DNA from: Kordia antarctica
Lineage (GTDB): Bacteria > Bacteroidota > Bacteroidia > Flavobacteriales > Flavobacteriaceae
Length of the DNA stretch: 64,000 nt
Assembly: GCF_009901525.1 (NCBI RefSeq)
Contig: NZ_CP019288.1
Coordinates: forward strand, 4,369,501-4,433,500
Direction of reading: 5' to 3'
Every line of letters begins with the position of its first letter. The first letter of the stretch is position 1. The translations under genes were made by a program, and so were the position numbers. Positions 45,101 to 54,232 of the stretch are shown here, piece after piece. Under the pieces are notes generated by a model. It saw only the letters and a program-made list of their open reading frames with translations, did no database searches and was not told the origin of the DNA.

Positions 45101-45370
45101 TTAGCGGCAATTTTCGTCATACTCCCAACATTTTACATTTGGTTTGTCAGCAGTTCCACTTGCACATAAAGTGAGATCTCCTCCATTGTTCAAGGCTTTA
45201 CATTTAGTTTCTTGTTCAACTTTAACACAGTAGCATTTAATAGGTACTACGTCAGCGTCAACTCTTGTAGGGGTTTGAGCATCGCTAGTAGTTTGAGCAT
45301 TAACAGAAAATAAAGTAGCAATGCCGAATAGTACCACCATTAATAGTGGAATTAAATTCTTTTTTTTCAT
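45101..45370 (-). CDS. Small exported Cys-rich peptide
   Basis: 89 residues from MKKKNLIPLLM (the open frame 18 codons longer starts in the promoter region). Sec signal of about 25 residues ending SVNAQ. The mature part of about 64 residues has six Cys: KCYCVKVEQETKCKAL, LTLCASG, KCWEYDENCR. Six Cys in a short exported peptide suggest three disulfides. It resembles small Bacteroidetes exported peptide families (DUF6520-like or NVEALA-like), though no defining motif is seen. It lies between an RND adaptor and a propeller/DUF1573/RND operon on the same strand. Possible roles are toxin, signal or surface peptide; unknown. Confidence 0.7.
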   Translation of the reverse strand: MKKKNLIPLLMVVLFGIATLFSVNAQTTSDAQTPTRVDADVVPIKCYCVKVEQETKCKALNNGGDLTLCASGTADKPNVKCWEYDENCR

Positions 45371-45481
45371 GATTTTGGTTTTTTGGTTATACCCAAATAT
45401 GGCAAAAATAATCGAGAAAAGCAAATTTTTTACAGTATAAGTAGATAAAAAAGTATATAAAAATGTAGAAAATTCAGTACT

Positions 45482-46540
45482 TTATTGAGTGATTTTAACT
45501 TTAGAATTATGAGATAAATTTAAATTTCCTGAAATTATAATCGTATCTCCTAGTTGTAGTCCTTTTTCAATAGCATAGCTTTTACTATTTTCATCTTTCA
45601 CTGCTACATAATTCCATTTAGCAACCCCATTTTCTAAAGTGAAAACAACTTCTTTGTTTGAGCGTAAAACCAATGCTTCTTTTGGAATTACTACAATATC
45701 TTTCACAACTCTATTTAGTATAATTTTTACATTCATACCATCAAATAAAGATGCTTCTAAAAAAGCTATTTTGGCTTTTACTTGTATGAGTCCGTTATCA
45801 TCAACTAGTGGATTAATTTCAGTTATAAAGCCATTGTACGTTTTATCTTGATTGGCAAAAGTAGTAATAGTAACTTCCTGGTTTTTGTGTATAAATTCCA
45901 ATTCGGTTTCTAGTACAGGAAAAACAACTTCTAGTTGATGTTCTGCAATAACAAAACAAAAAACATCTCCTGAAGTAATAAAGTTTCCTATTTTGCTCTC
46001 TAAATTTGCTATGATGCCTTTATAAGGAGCTTTTAAAACAGTTTGTTCATATAATATGTTGGCTCTTTTTAGGGTATTTTCTGTTTCATAATATCCACTT
46101 TGGATCTTTATAGTATGTAAAATTTTCGACTTTGTCTCATCATTTTTGGTAGTTTTAAAACCGTACCTTATTTCTTCTTCTTTTAACTTATTGTTAGCTT
46201 TATCAAAGTTAATTTGAGCTCTGTCAAGCTGGTTTTTTAACATGGCATTATCTAAAGTTGCTATAATTTGTCCCTTAGCAACTTCTTGTCCATTTTTTAC
46301 ACGGATTGATGCTAAACGCTCACTCATTTTAAACCTTAACTCAGTTTTATTGATCGCTTCAATTTTACCATTGGAAATAATTTGTTGCATAAAGCGATCC
46401 TGTTGCAAAGTTGCAACGGAAACTTCGGTAGCTTCATTCAGTTTTTGATCAGCTATAACATCAGTATCAATACCTTTTTTATTTGATGTATTGCAGCTAA
46501 TGAAAAACAATACACAACATCCAATAATTACTTTTATCAT
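45482..46540 (-). CDS. RND periplasmic adaptor (membrane fusion) lipoprotein
   Basis: 352 residues with lipobox FFISC (Cys near residue 16). Biotinyl-lipoyl half 1 (SNGKIEAINKTELRFKMSERLASIRVKNGQEVAKGQIIATLD), a hairpin of two helices (LKNQLDRAQINFDKANNKLKEEE, YYETENTLKRANILYEQ), lipoyl half 2 (VLKAPYKGIIANLESKIGNFITSGDVFC) and beta-barrel domain (ITEINPLVDDNGLIQVKAKI). It should bridge an inner-membrane RND pump to an outer-membrane channel. It lies divergent from RND permease 2 and upstream of the peptide operon, so it could serve either permease. Confidence 0.9.
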   Translation of the reverse strand: MIKVIIGCCVLFFISCNTSNKKGIDTDVIADQKLNEATEVSVATLQQDRFMQQIISNGKIEAINKTELRFKMSERLASIRVKNGQEVAKGQIIATLDNAMLKNQLDRAQINFDKANNKLKEEEIRYGFKTTKNDETKSKILHTIKIQSGYYETENTLKRANILYEQTVLKAPYKGIIANLESKIGNFITSGDVFCFVIAEHQLEVVFPVLETELEFIHKNQEVTITTFANQDKTYNGFITEINPLVDDNGLIQVKAKIAFLEASLFDGMNVKIILNRVVKDIVVIPKEALVLRSNKEVVFTLENGVAKWNYVAVKDENSKSYAIEKGLQLGDTIIISGNLNLSHNSKVKITQ

Positions 46541-46651
46541 AAAAATCTTTTTAAGACTTTAACACATTTTAATATACAACAAATATGATAATAAATATAA
46601 AATTTTAAGTATATACTTACTTAAGCATGTCTGTTTTTTTACCAAATTATG

Positions 46652-46659
46652 TATGTTTG
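46652..46659 (+). promoter_or_regulatory. -7 box for RND permease 2
   Basis: TATGTTTG matches TAnnTTTG and ends 16 bp before the TTG start, giving a leader of about 10 nt. It lies in the 135-bp gap shared with the divergent adaptor gene. Confidence 0.5.
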
Positions 46660-46675
46660 TTAAAAATAGTTACAC

Positions 46676-49600
46676 TTGCGTATTTCAAATTTTAAAATAT
46701 TTTCAATATTTACCGTACTATCTTTAGTAGGTGTTTTCTTTTTTTTTAAACTTTCTGTAAAGTTAAATCCGAGCTCTTCATTACCTTCTATAACTGTAAG
46801 TTACAATTGGAGTAATGCCTCTCCCTATAGTTTAGAACGAAGCATTACTTCCAAACTAGAAGCTAGTTTTTCAACATTGAAAGGCGTAAAAGCAATAAAG
46901 TCCAAAAGTTCTAAAGGCAATGGGTATATTCTTTTAGAATTTGACACTTATAAAGACTTAGATATTGCTCGTTTTGAGGTTGCCATGTTGATTCGGCAAG
47001 TGTATAAAAAATTACCTGAGCAATCTAGTTATCCTACGATAAACATTAATAGACCTAATGATGAAGAAGATAGCGCATTTTTATCCTACAGCATCAAAGC
47101 AAATACGAGTGCATTATCAATAAAAGAACAGGTTACATCGTCAATAGAACCCATCATAGGAGCCATTAAAGATGTAGACCATACTGAAGTTTCTGGAGCT
47201 AATGCTAAAGAGTATGTTATTACCACGGATAACCTTTTATTAAAAACACTAAAAATTAGTAAAAATGATATTGCACAAGCGCTACAGAAGGCTTTCGCCA
47301 AAGAAGGATTAGGGAGTTTTATTAGAAATGAACGCTTTTTAACTTTTTCTATAGTTCCTCATAGCCAACTCCTCGACAAAAATATACCCATAAAGAAAAT
47401 ACAAAATAGAATTATATACTTAAGGGATATTGCCACTATAATGAAACAAGAACAAGAAGCACAAAGTTTCTTTAGAATCAATGGAGATAATGCAGTTACC
47501 CTACACATATTCCCTAGAAAAAGGGCAAATGTGATTTCTTTAGCGGATGAAATAGAAAATATCTTACGTATAGAAAGCGAAAATTTACCCAAAGGATATA
47601 CAATTACCAAAACGTATGATAGCACAGAATATTTGAAGCAGGAATTGGCTAAAATTTATAAAAGATCTTTTTATACCGTTGGAATTTTGTTGCTTTTTAT
47701 TTTATGCATCTATGGAAGTTTAAAATATTTACTAATAGCTGTAATTAGCTTAGGCGCGAATATTTGTATTGCATTTCTATTCTATTTTCTTTTTCAAATA
47801 GAAATACAATTATATTCATTGGCAGGTATTACTATTTCTTTAGGATTAATTATTGATAATAGTATTGTCATGATTGATCATATAAAGCATCAACACAATA
47901 AGTCGGTTTTTATATCAATTTTAGCCGCTACTTTAACGACTATAGGAGCCTTATCAGTAATTTATTTCTTGGATGATCAGCATAAAATGAATTTAATCGA
48001 TTTTGCATTAGTCATTATGATCAACTTAAGTATCTCACTAGGCGTTGCTTTTTATTTGATTCCTGCTTTGATGGAAAAAATTCAAATACCTTTCAAAGCT
48101 GAAAAGAACTGGAGTAGCGCATTGAAGAAGCGATTCTACAACATTTATAGACACATTATTTCCTTTCAACTCCGATTTAAAAAATTAGCCATTCTAATTA
48201 TTATTTTAATTTTTGGAATTCCATTTTTTATGCTTCCTGATAAATTGGAGAAAAATGAGACTTGGTATGAAAAAACATACAATAACACCTTAGGAAGCGA
48301 TTGGTATGTAGAAAATGTAAAACCACATATTGACACCTATTTAGGAGGAACATTTCGATTGTTTAATGTGTATGTTTTTGAAAATGTTTATTACAGTAGA
48401 AATGCTGAAAACAAATTATATGTCATTGCTACTTTAGAAAAAGGAGCAACCGTACATCAAGTGAATGAGGTTTTTTTGACTATTGAAAACTATCTAAAGC
48501 AATATGAAGCGATAAAAAAGTTTACAACGATTGTATACAATGACTATGGGCGTATTGAAATTACTTTTAAAAATCAATATTCTAATAGTGTATTTCCTGA
48601 TGAATTAAAGTCTAGAATCATAGAAAAAGTAATCAACTTTGGTGGAATGGATTGGAGTGTTTATGGTGTAGGTAGAGGCTTTAATAATCAAAGTGGCTCC
48701 AATGAATACACAAACTTTTCTGTCACTGCAAAAGGCTACAATTATGATGAACTCAATAGTTGGGCAGACAGTCTAAAAGTTTCTTTGAAGGAACATCCAA
48801 GAATACAAAAAATATATGTTAGAGAGAATAGCCCTTTCATGAAAAAGCCTACATATGAATATCGCTTTTTACTAGATAGGGAAAAGCTAGCACTGGCAAA
48901 TATAACTACAATGGAAATTATAGAGGAACTGCAATATAACACGCTATCAAAAAATCAAGATTTTTCATTAAATGTACAAGGAGAAAACATTCCAATTCGA
49001 TTAGAATCAAAACAATCAAAAGAGTTTGATATTTGGCATATAAAAAATATTCCTTTAGATAGTTTAAAAGTGCCGATACTATTAAAAAATATAGCAGAAG
49101 TGTCTAAAGAGAGACAAGATGAAAGCATTTATAGAGAAAATCAAGAATACATCAGACTCGTTCAATTTGAATACACAGGGACTGAAAAATACGGTTCAGA
49201 TGTATTGGATGCAAAACTTGAAAAACTGAAAGAAAAGTTGCCAATTGGTTATACTTTTGAGAAATCTAAACGGAGTAATTTATTTACAATCGACGAAAAC
49301 AACTATACAGCTTTGTTGATATTAGTTTTAGGAATTATATATTTAATTTGCGCTATTCTATTTGAAAGCTTAAAACAGCCTTTTATTATTTTAAGCTTAG
49401 TGCCGATTACATTTATAGGTGTTTTTTTAACCTTTTATGTATTTAATTTTAGTTTTGATCAAGGAGGTCTAGCATGCTTTATTCTGCTTAGTGGAATAAC
49501 AGTTAACTCTAGTATTTTTATAATTAATGGATTTAATAATTTAAAGAAAGAATTCCCTAATACTGATAAATTACAGCTTTATATAGAAGCATTTAAACAA

Positions 49601-49783
49601 AAAATAGTTCCAATATTACTTACTATACTATCTACAATTTTAGGATTTATACCTTTTGTGATTGAAGGACAAAATGAAGTGTTCTGGTTTGCACTTGGCG
49701 CAGGTACAATAGGAGGATTACTATTTTCTCTAATAGCAATATTTTTCTACCTTCCAATTTTTACACTAAAAAAAATAGTTTGA
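46676..49783 (+). CDS. RND efflux-type permease 2
   Basis: 1035 residues from a TTG. It starts directly with a membrane helix (FKIFSIFTVLSLVGVFFFF). Porter repeats follow (TVSYNWSNASPYSLERSIT, GNGYILLEF) and helix 4 has LGLIIDNSIVMIDHIK, again Asp-Asn. The second half shows FILLSGITVNSSIFIING and LLTILSTILGFIPFVIEG. It is divergent from the adaptor gene and not obviously a duplicate of RND permease 1, since motifs differ in spelling. Both permeases may share the one adaptor. No TolC-like gene is visible, so an outer-membrane partner must be elsewhere. Confidence 0.88.
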   Translation: MRISNFKIFSIFTVLSLVGVFFFFKLSVKLNPSSSLPSITVSYNWSNASPYSLERSITSKLEASFSTLKGVKAIKSKSSKGNGYILLEFDTYKDLDIARFEVAMLIRQVYKKLPEQSSYPTININRPNDEEDSAFLSYSIKANTSALSIKEQVTSSIEPIIGAIKDVDHTEVSGANAKEYVITTDNLLLKTLKISKNDIAQALQKAFAKEGLGSFIRNERFLTFSIVPHSQLLDKNIPIKKIQNRIIYLRDIATIMKQEQEAQSFFRINGDNAVTLHIFPRKRANVISLADEIENILRIESENLPKGYTITKTYDSTEYLKQELAKIYKRSFYTVGILLLFILCIYGSLKYLLIAVISLGANICIAFLFYFLFQIEIQLYSLAGITISLGLIIDNSIVMIDHIKHQHNKSVFISILAATLTTIGALSVIYFLDDQHKMNLIDFALVIMINLSISLGVAFYLIPALMEKIQIPFKAEKNWSSALKKRFYNIYRHIISFQLRFKKLAILIIILIFGIPFFMLPDKLEKNETWYEKTYNNTLGSDWYVENVKPHIDTYLGGTFRLFNVYVFENVYYSRNAENKLYVIATLEKGATVHQVNEVFLTIENYLKQYEAIKKFTTIVYNDYGRIEITFKNQYSNSVFPDELKSRIIEKVINFGGMDWSVYGVGRGFNNQSGSNEYTNFSVTAKGYNYDELNSWADSLKVSLKEHPRIQKIYVRENSPFMKKPTYEYRFLLDREKLALANITTMEIIEELQYNTLSKNQDFSLNVQGENIPIRLESKQSKEFDIWHIKNIPLDSLKVPILLKNIAEVSKERQDESIYRENQEYIRLVQFEYTGTEKYGSDVLDAKLEKLKEKLPIGYTFEKSKRSNLFTIDENNYTALLILVLGIIYLICAILFESLKQPFIILSLVPITFIGVFLTFYVFNFSFDQGGLACFILLSGITVNSSIFIINGFNNLKKEFPNTDKLQLYIEAFKQKIVPILLTILSTILGFIPFVIEGQNEVFWFALGAGTIGGLLFSLIAIFFYLPIFTLKKIV

Positions 49784-50047
49784 TGTATCCTATGGATTGA
49801 ATTATAAAATCAGTTTTTTAAATTGATGTACCTTTTTCAAATCCTCCACCAAAAAGTTTGAACTTTGAAGGTTCGAGATCACAAAATTTCTTTCATTTAT
49901 TTGGAAGGGATTTTGTTTTATGAAAAACCTACCAGAGTTGGAGTTCAATAATAAAATAAATAATGGATAGCGATTTGTCCGTTTTTTTATAGTTGATCAT
50001 TCTGTTATACGAAATCGGGAGTATCTGATGAAAAATACTTGAGAAGT

Positions 50048-50716
50048 CTAAATAGATTTGAATGTCCAAAAAGCGTTCGTAGGCAAAGGTGCTTCGAAGG
50101 TTTTGATTTCTTTAGAGTCAGGCATTTCAAAGGTTAATTTCCATGCGTGAAGACAAATTGAAAGCGGTAAGTATTCTTGATGTGAACCATACTTTTCATC
50201 TCCAATAATAGGAAGATTAATGTTTGCTAATTGGGCACGTATTTGGTGAAATCTGCCAGTTTTTGGTCTAACCTCTAAAAGATATCCAAAATCATTTTTA
50301 TCGATCACTTCATAGGACAGCATGCAGTTTAGCGTGTCTTTTGATTTTGATTGAACGATTTCTGCTCTTTTTTCTTTGTTATTTTTTACGAGAAAATTTA
50401 CTAAGTTTCCTTTATTCTTTGCTGGCTTATTTTTGACAATTGCCAAATACGTTTTTTGAATTTTACGACTACTAAACAAATCATTAAAAGCTACAAGAAC
50501 ACTTTTTTTCTTGGCAAGAATTAAAACGCCACTTGTGACGCGATCTAATCTATGTATAATTCCTATATAAGGCTTCCGTTTACTTTTTAAAAGGTGAGTA
50601 AGAACTTGTGTTTCAACAGTGATATCTTCGTAGTGACTTTTCTCACTGATGAGACCTGCAGCTTTGTTTACGACTAAATAATCGTTGTTTTCATGGATTA
50701 TTTCAAGCTTCGGCAT
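50048..50716 (-). CDS. RluA-family RNA pseudouridine synthase
   Basis: 222 residues. The catalytic motif IGIIHRLDRVTSGVLILAKK is at about 53-70, with the Asp of HRLDRVTSG as nucleophile. Other marks are VVNKAAGLISE near the start, KTYLAIV, and VRPKTGRFHQIRAQLANINLPIIGDEKYG. No S4 RNA-binding domain precedes it, so it belongs to the RluA/TruC-like short group. The exact uridine target cannot be told. It lies 57 bp from the radical SAM gene upstream on the same strand, across a CTAAAA repeat. Confidence 0.9.
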   Translation of the reverse strand: MPKLEIIHENNDYLVVNKAAGLISEKSHYEDITVETQVLTHLLKSKRKPYIGIIHRLDRVTSGVLILAKKKSVLVAFNDLFSSRKIQKTYLAIVKNKPAKNKGNLVNFLVKNNKEKRAEIVQSKSKDTLNCMLSYEVIDKNDFGYLLEVRPKTGRFHQIRAQLANINLPIIGDEKYGSHQEYLPLSICLHAWKLTFEMPDSKEIKTFEAPLPTNAFWTFKSI

Positions 50717-50736
50717 TAATGGTTTTCTTTATCTAT

Positions 50737-50760
50737 CTAAAACTAAAACTAAAACTAAAA
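50737..50760. repeat. Hexanucleotide array (CTAAAA)4
   Basis: Four exact CTAAAA units between the pseudouridine synthase and the YgiQ gene. This is the one array in the window with a 6-bp, not a 7-bp, period. Confidence 0.85.
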
Positions 50761-50773
50761 CAAAAGCTATAAT

Positions 50774-52726
50774 TTAACGTCGCTTCTTTCTAGATTTGTG
50801 TTTGCGTTTTTGACTTGAACGACTTGAAGGAATCGCATCATCAAACGTGTTTTTTACCTCTTTTGGTTTAATGCTTCTCCAAGAATTAGTTTCCTCTTCG
50901 GGCACTAACGCTTCTACTAAATCTTTTCTGCCTAGTTTATTCAACGTTTTACGAATCCAACCTTTATTTTCCTTTTTATACCAAAAGAAGAAACGATGCT
51001 GCTCTTCCTTTTCTTTTTTAGATTTTGGAGTTTTGGTTGGTTTTAAGGTATATGGATGATAACCACTATAATAAATAACCGTTGCAACCGTCATTGGTGT
51101 TGGTGTAAAGCCTTGTACTTGCTCTAACTGAAAACCCATATCCTTAGTTTCAGCAGCCAAATTTGCCATATCTTCTACTTCGCAAGCAGGATGATTTGAA
51201 ATAAAATAAGGAATCAATTGAAGCTTTAAGTTCTTCTTAATATTGATTTTGTCAAAACGCTCTTTAAACTTATGAAAATATTTAAATGACGGTTTACGCA
51301 TTAACTTTAAAACGGGATCAGACGTATGTTCTGGAGCTACTTTTAAACGTCCAGAAATATGTTTTGTCATCACTTCTTCTGTATAATCATCTAATTCTTT
51401 TGGATCCGCATTCTTATTGAATTCAGGGACCAACATATCGTGACGAATGCCACTTCCAATAAATGATTTTTTTATTTTAGGATGACTATCTACTGCCTGA
51501 TATAATTTGGTGAGCGGTTTATGAGACGTATCTAAATTACTGCAAATTACAGGCGAAATACAAGAAGGTGCTACACATTTGTCGCAAATGGATTGTACTT
51601 TCCCTTTCATTTTATACATATTAGCAGATGGTCCGCCAATATCTGACAAATAGCCTTTAAAATCAGGCATATTGGCAACTTTATCTACTTCTCTTAATAT
51701 TGATTCTTCACTACGACTTGCAATAAATTTTCCTTGATGTGCAGATATCGTACAGAAACTACAACCTCCAAAACAACCACGATGAATATTGATAGAAGTC
51801 TTAATCATCTCAAACGCAGGAATTGGTCCACGCTTATTATATTTTGGATGTGGTAAACGTGTATAAGGTAAATCGAAAGAAGCGTCAATTTCCTTTTCTG
51901 TCATGGTAGGATATGGTGGATTTATCACCAATGTTCTCTCTTTTATATTTTGAAAAATTCGTCTTGCTTTAAGCTTGTTAGATTCTTGCTCTATCACTTT
52001 AAAGTTAGAAGCAAACTTCTTCTTATCCTTTAAACAAACTTCATGTGATTGAATTTCGACATCATCCCAATTTTTATTTTTAGGAATGGCTTCATCTTTA
52101 GTCACTAAAAAAGCGGTTTGCTTTATAGTTCTTAAACTTGAAAAAGGCACTCCTTTTTGCAATAGCTTCACAATTTCTCGCAAAGGTTGTTCTCCCATTC
52201 CATAAACCAACATATCTGCTTTCGAAGTTTCTAAAATACTTGGCATTAGTTTATCACTCCAATAATCGTAGTGCGTTACGCGACGCAGAGAAGCTTCAAT
52301 TCCTCCTATTAAAACAGGAACATTTGGAAATTTATCTTTTAAAATACTTGAATAAACTGATGTGGCGTAATCTGGTCGAAATCCTTTATCACCATTTGGT
52401 GAATAGGCATCTTTATCTCTACGTTTTTTACTCGCGGTATAATTACTTACCATAGGATCCATACAACCACCAGTAACTCCAAAAAATAATTTTGGAATTC
52501 CTAATTTTGTAAAATCCTGCAAATCATCATTCACACTTGGTTGCGGAACAATAGCTACTTTTAATCCATAACTCTCCAAAATACGACCAATAACGGCTGG
52601 TCCAAATGAAGGATGATCTACATAAGCGTCTCCGCTAAATAGAATCACATCTAATTCCTCCCAACCTCGAATTTTTACTTCTTTGTTCGTTGTTGGTAAC
52701 CAATCTGAAAGTTTATTTGTCTGCAT
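50774..52726 (-). CDS. YgiQ family radical SAM protein
   Basis: 650 residues, near the family norm of 650-750. N-terminal DUF3362/UPF0313 region (ILFSGDAYVDHPSFGPAVIGRILE, VFVGGIEASLRRVTHYDYW-like segment), radical SAM cluster motif NIHRGCFGGCSFCTISAHQG at about 314-333 (CxxxCxxC), and further Cys in SICDKCVAPSCISP. The C-terminal quarter is lysine-rich (RKHKSRKKRR). Cytoplasmic. The biochemical role of YgiQ proteins is not established. It has no partner gene other than the pseudouridine synthase downstream. Confidence 0.93.
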   Translation of the reverse strand: MQTNKLSDWLPTTNKEVKIRGWEELDVILFSGDAYVDHPSFGPAVIGRILESYGLKVAIVPQPSVNDDLQDFTKLGIPKLFFGVTGGCMDPMVSNYTASKKRRDKDAYSPNGDKGFRPDYATSVYSSILKDKFPNVPVLIGGIEASLRRVTHYDYWSDKLMPSILETSKADMLVYGMGEQPLREIVKLLQKGVPFSSLRTIKQTAFLVTKDEAIPKNKNWDDVEIQSHEVCLKDKKKFASNFKVIEQESNKLKARRIFQNIKERTLVINPPYPTMTEKEIDASFDLPYTRLPHPKYNKRGPIPAFEMIKTSINIHRGCFGGCSFCTISAHQGKFIASRSEESILREVDKVANMPDFKGYLSDIGGPSANMYKMKGKVQSICDKCVAPSCISPVICSNLDTSHKPLTKLYQAVDSHPKIKKSFIGSGIRHDMLVPEFNKNADPKELDDYTEEVMTKHISGRLKVAPEHTSDPVLKLMRKPSFKYFHKFKERFDKINIKKNLKLQLIPYFISNHPACEVEDMANLAAETKDMGFQLEQVQGFTPTPMTVATVIYYSGYHPYTLKPTKTPKSKKEKEEQHRFFFWYKKENKGWIRKTLNKLGRKDLVEALVPEEETNSWRSIKPKEVKNTFDDAIPSSRSSQKRKHKSRKKRR

Positions 52727-53196
52727 ATGAGTGCAAAGATACGGTTAATTAGTTTTACAACTAAACGGTAAAGTCCATCTGCGTAAATTTGTTGCTTAAT
52801 TTATTTAGAGTTTGCAAAAACCCAAAATAATTCGAGGAGTTACAGCCATAAAATGGCTATTACTTTCATATAAAGCTCCTGTTATTATGCTAAATAAGAG
52901 AAATATACGGAAGTTTTGTGATTACATATTTTGTCTTTAGAGACTATTTTTTCACCTGTTATAACCTCAAAAGGGTGCTTTCTTAATCCTGTTTTCAGTT
53001 TTTTCACATTGTAGTATGTTGAAAATTAAAAATTTACACTTTGGCGACCTCTGAGTTTAACTTAGAGACAACTATTACATTAATAATAAATTCAGCTTTT
53101 TCTGCGAAATTGTCTGTAAATAAGCTTTAAAATGGTAATATCTTCATTAAAACCCTCAATTTATACCTAAAAATTTGCTGCATTCAGAAATATACT
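52727..53196. other. 470-bp gap before the alginate locus, no gene seen
   Basis: AT-rich sequence without a supported reading frame. One small hairpin (AGCCAT-AAA-ATGGCT at about 52848-52862). The lyase promoter begins at the right edge. Confidence 0.5.
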
Positions 53197-53226
53197 TATA
53201 TTTGGTAAACCAATCTGGTTAACCAA
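53197..53226 (+). promoter_or_regulatory. PL7-PL17-kdgF promoter with double TTGGTwAACCAA operator
   Basis: TATATTTG (53197-53204, -7 box) overlaps the first palindrome TTGGTAAACCAA (53202-53213). A second, CTGGTTAACCAA, follows at 53215-53226. Centre spacing is 13 bp. The ATG is 8 bp further on. The overlap suggests repression by the FadR-type regulator at 62236 (inference). Confidence 0.75.
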
Positions 53227-53234
53227 TTTAAAAT

Positions 53235-54176
53235 ATGTATCTAAAATTATCTATTTTGAGTCGTATACACAAAGTGCTATTGCTGTCTGTTTGTTTGATT
53301 ATTTCTACAAGTTGCTCAAGTGATGATGAATTAGACAGACCAACGCCTACAAATACGTCAACTCCAACAACTCCAGACCCGACGCCACCAGTTGTAAACT
53401 TTGCAGATATTGATTTTACAGATTGGAAAGTCACACTTCCTGTTGATGAAAACAACGACGGAAAACCTGACGAATATCAACCAAACGAATTAATAAACTT
53501 TGGCTATCAAACTTTAGCGCCTGTACAACCTTATATGTATGATGATGCAGATGATGAATCGGTAGTTTTCTACACGTTTCCAGAGGTTTCTACGACAAAT
53601 AGTTCGTATTCGCGTACGGAATTACGAGAATTAATAAATCCTTCAAACTCAAGAGAAAATTGGACGTTGCTAGAAGGTGGAATTATGCAAGGTCGCTTAA
53701 AAGTGGTTGACGTTTCAGAAAATTCCAACTCAAGTGATACGTATCATAAAGTGATTGTGATGCAAATTCACGGAATCATTTCGGAAGCAGATATGGCAAC
53801 ACATGGTTTCTCATCAAACAATAGTCCGCCATTAATTAAAATCTATTGGAAAGACGGATATGTTTGGTCGCACAAAAAATCATTAATCGATGAAAGCACT
53901 TCTGGCGATGATTTACTAGAGACTTCAAACAGTACTTGGTACGACATTAAAGAAAATTTAGGGTATGTTGGTTATGATGCTTTCGATTTTAAAATTGAAG
54001 CTTCTGACGCAAAAATTACTGTTACACTCAATAATGAATCTCCTTTTATATATGAAGATGTGAGTCTGGACAAATGGCCATTTGAAAACTATTTCAAAGC
54101 AGGTAATTACTTAACAACAACAGATGCTAATGCATTTTCTTATGTAAAATATTATAATCTATATCTAACTCATTAA
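53235..54176 (+). CDS. Polysaccharide lyase family 7 (alginate lyase) lipoprotein
   Basis: 313 residues. Lipoprotein signal with Cys27, followed by SSDDE, which looks like a surface-export signal, and a Thr/Pro linker (36-52). The PL7 beta-jelly-roll carries the three family motifs: SRTELRE (126-132, with catalytic Arg), QIH (177-179, His involved in catalysis) and YFKAGNY (286-292, with catalytic Tyr). It cuts alginate by beta-elimination; QIH favours polyguluronate or mixed substrates in described members. First gene of the alginate operon. A decayed relative lies at 61930-62067. Confidence 0.92.
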   Translation: MYLKLSILSRIHKVLLLSVCLIISTSCSSDDELDRPTPTNTSTPTTPDPTPPVVNFADIDFTDWKVTLPVDENNDGKPDEYQPNELINFGYQTLAPVQPYMYDDADDESVVFYTFPEVSTTNSSYSRTELRELINPSNSRENWTLLEGGIMQGRLKVVDVSENSNSSDTYHKVIVMQIHGIISEADMATHGFSSNNSPPLIKIYWKDGYVWSHKKSLIDESTSGDDLLETSNSTWYDIKENLGYVGYDAFDFKIEASDAKITVTLNNESPFIYEDVSLDKWPFENYFKAGNYLTTTDANAFSYVKYYNLYLTH

Positions 54177-54232
54177 AATAAAAATAAAGGTACAGATATT
54201 AAAGATTTAGGAATTATTTCTAAAAACTAACT

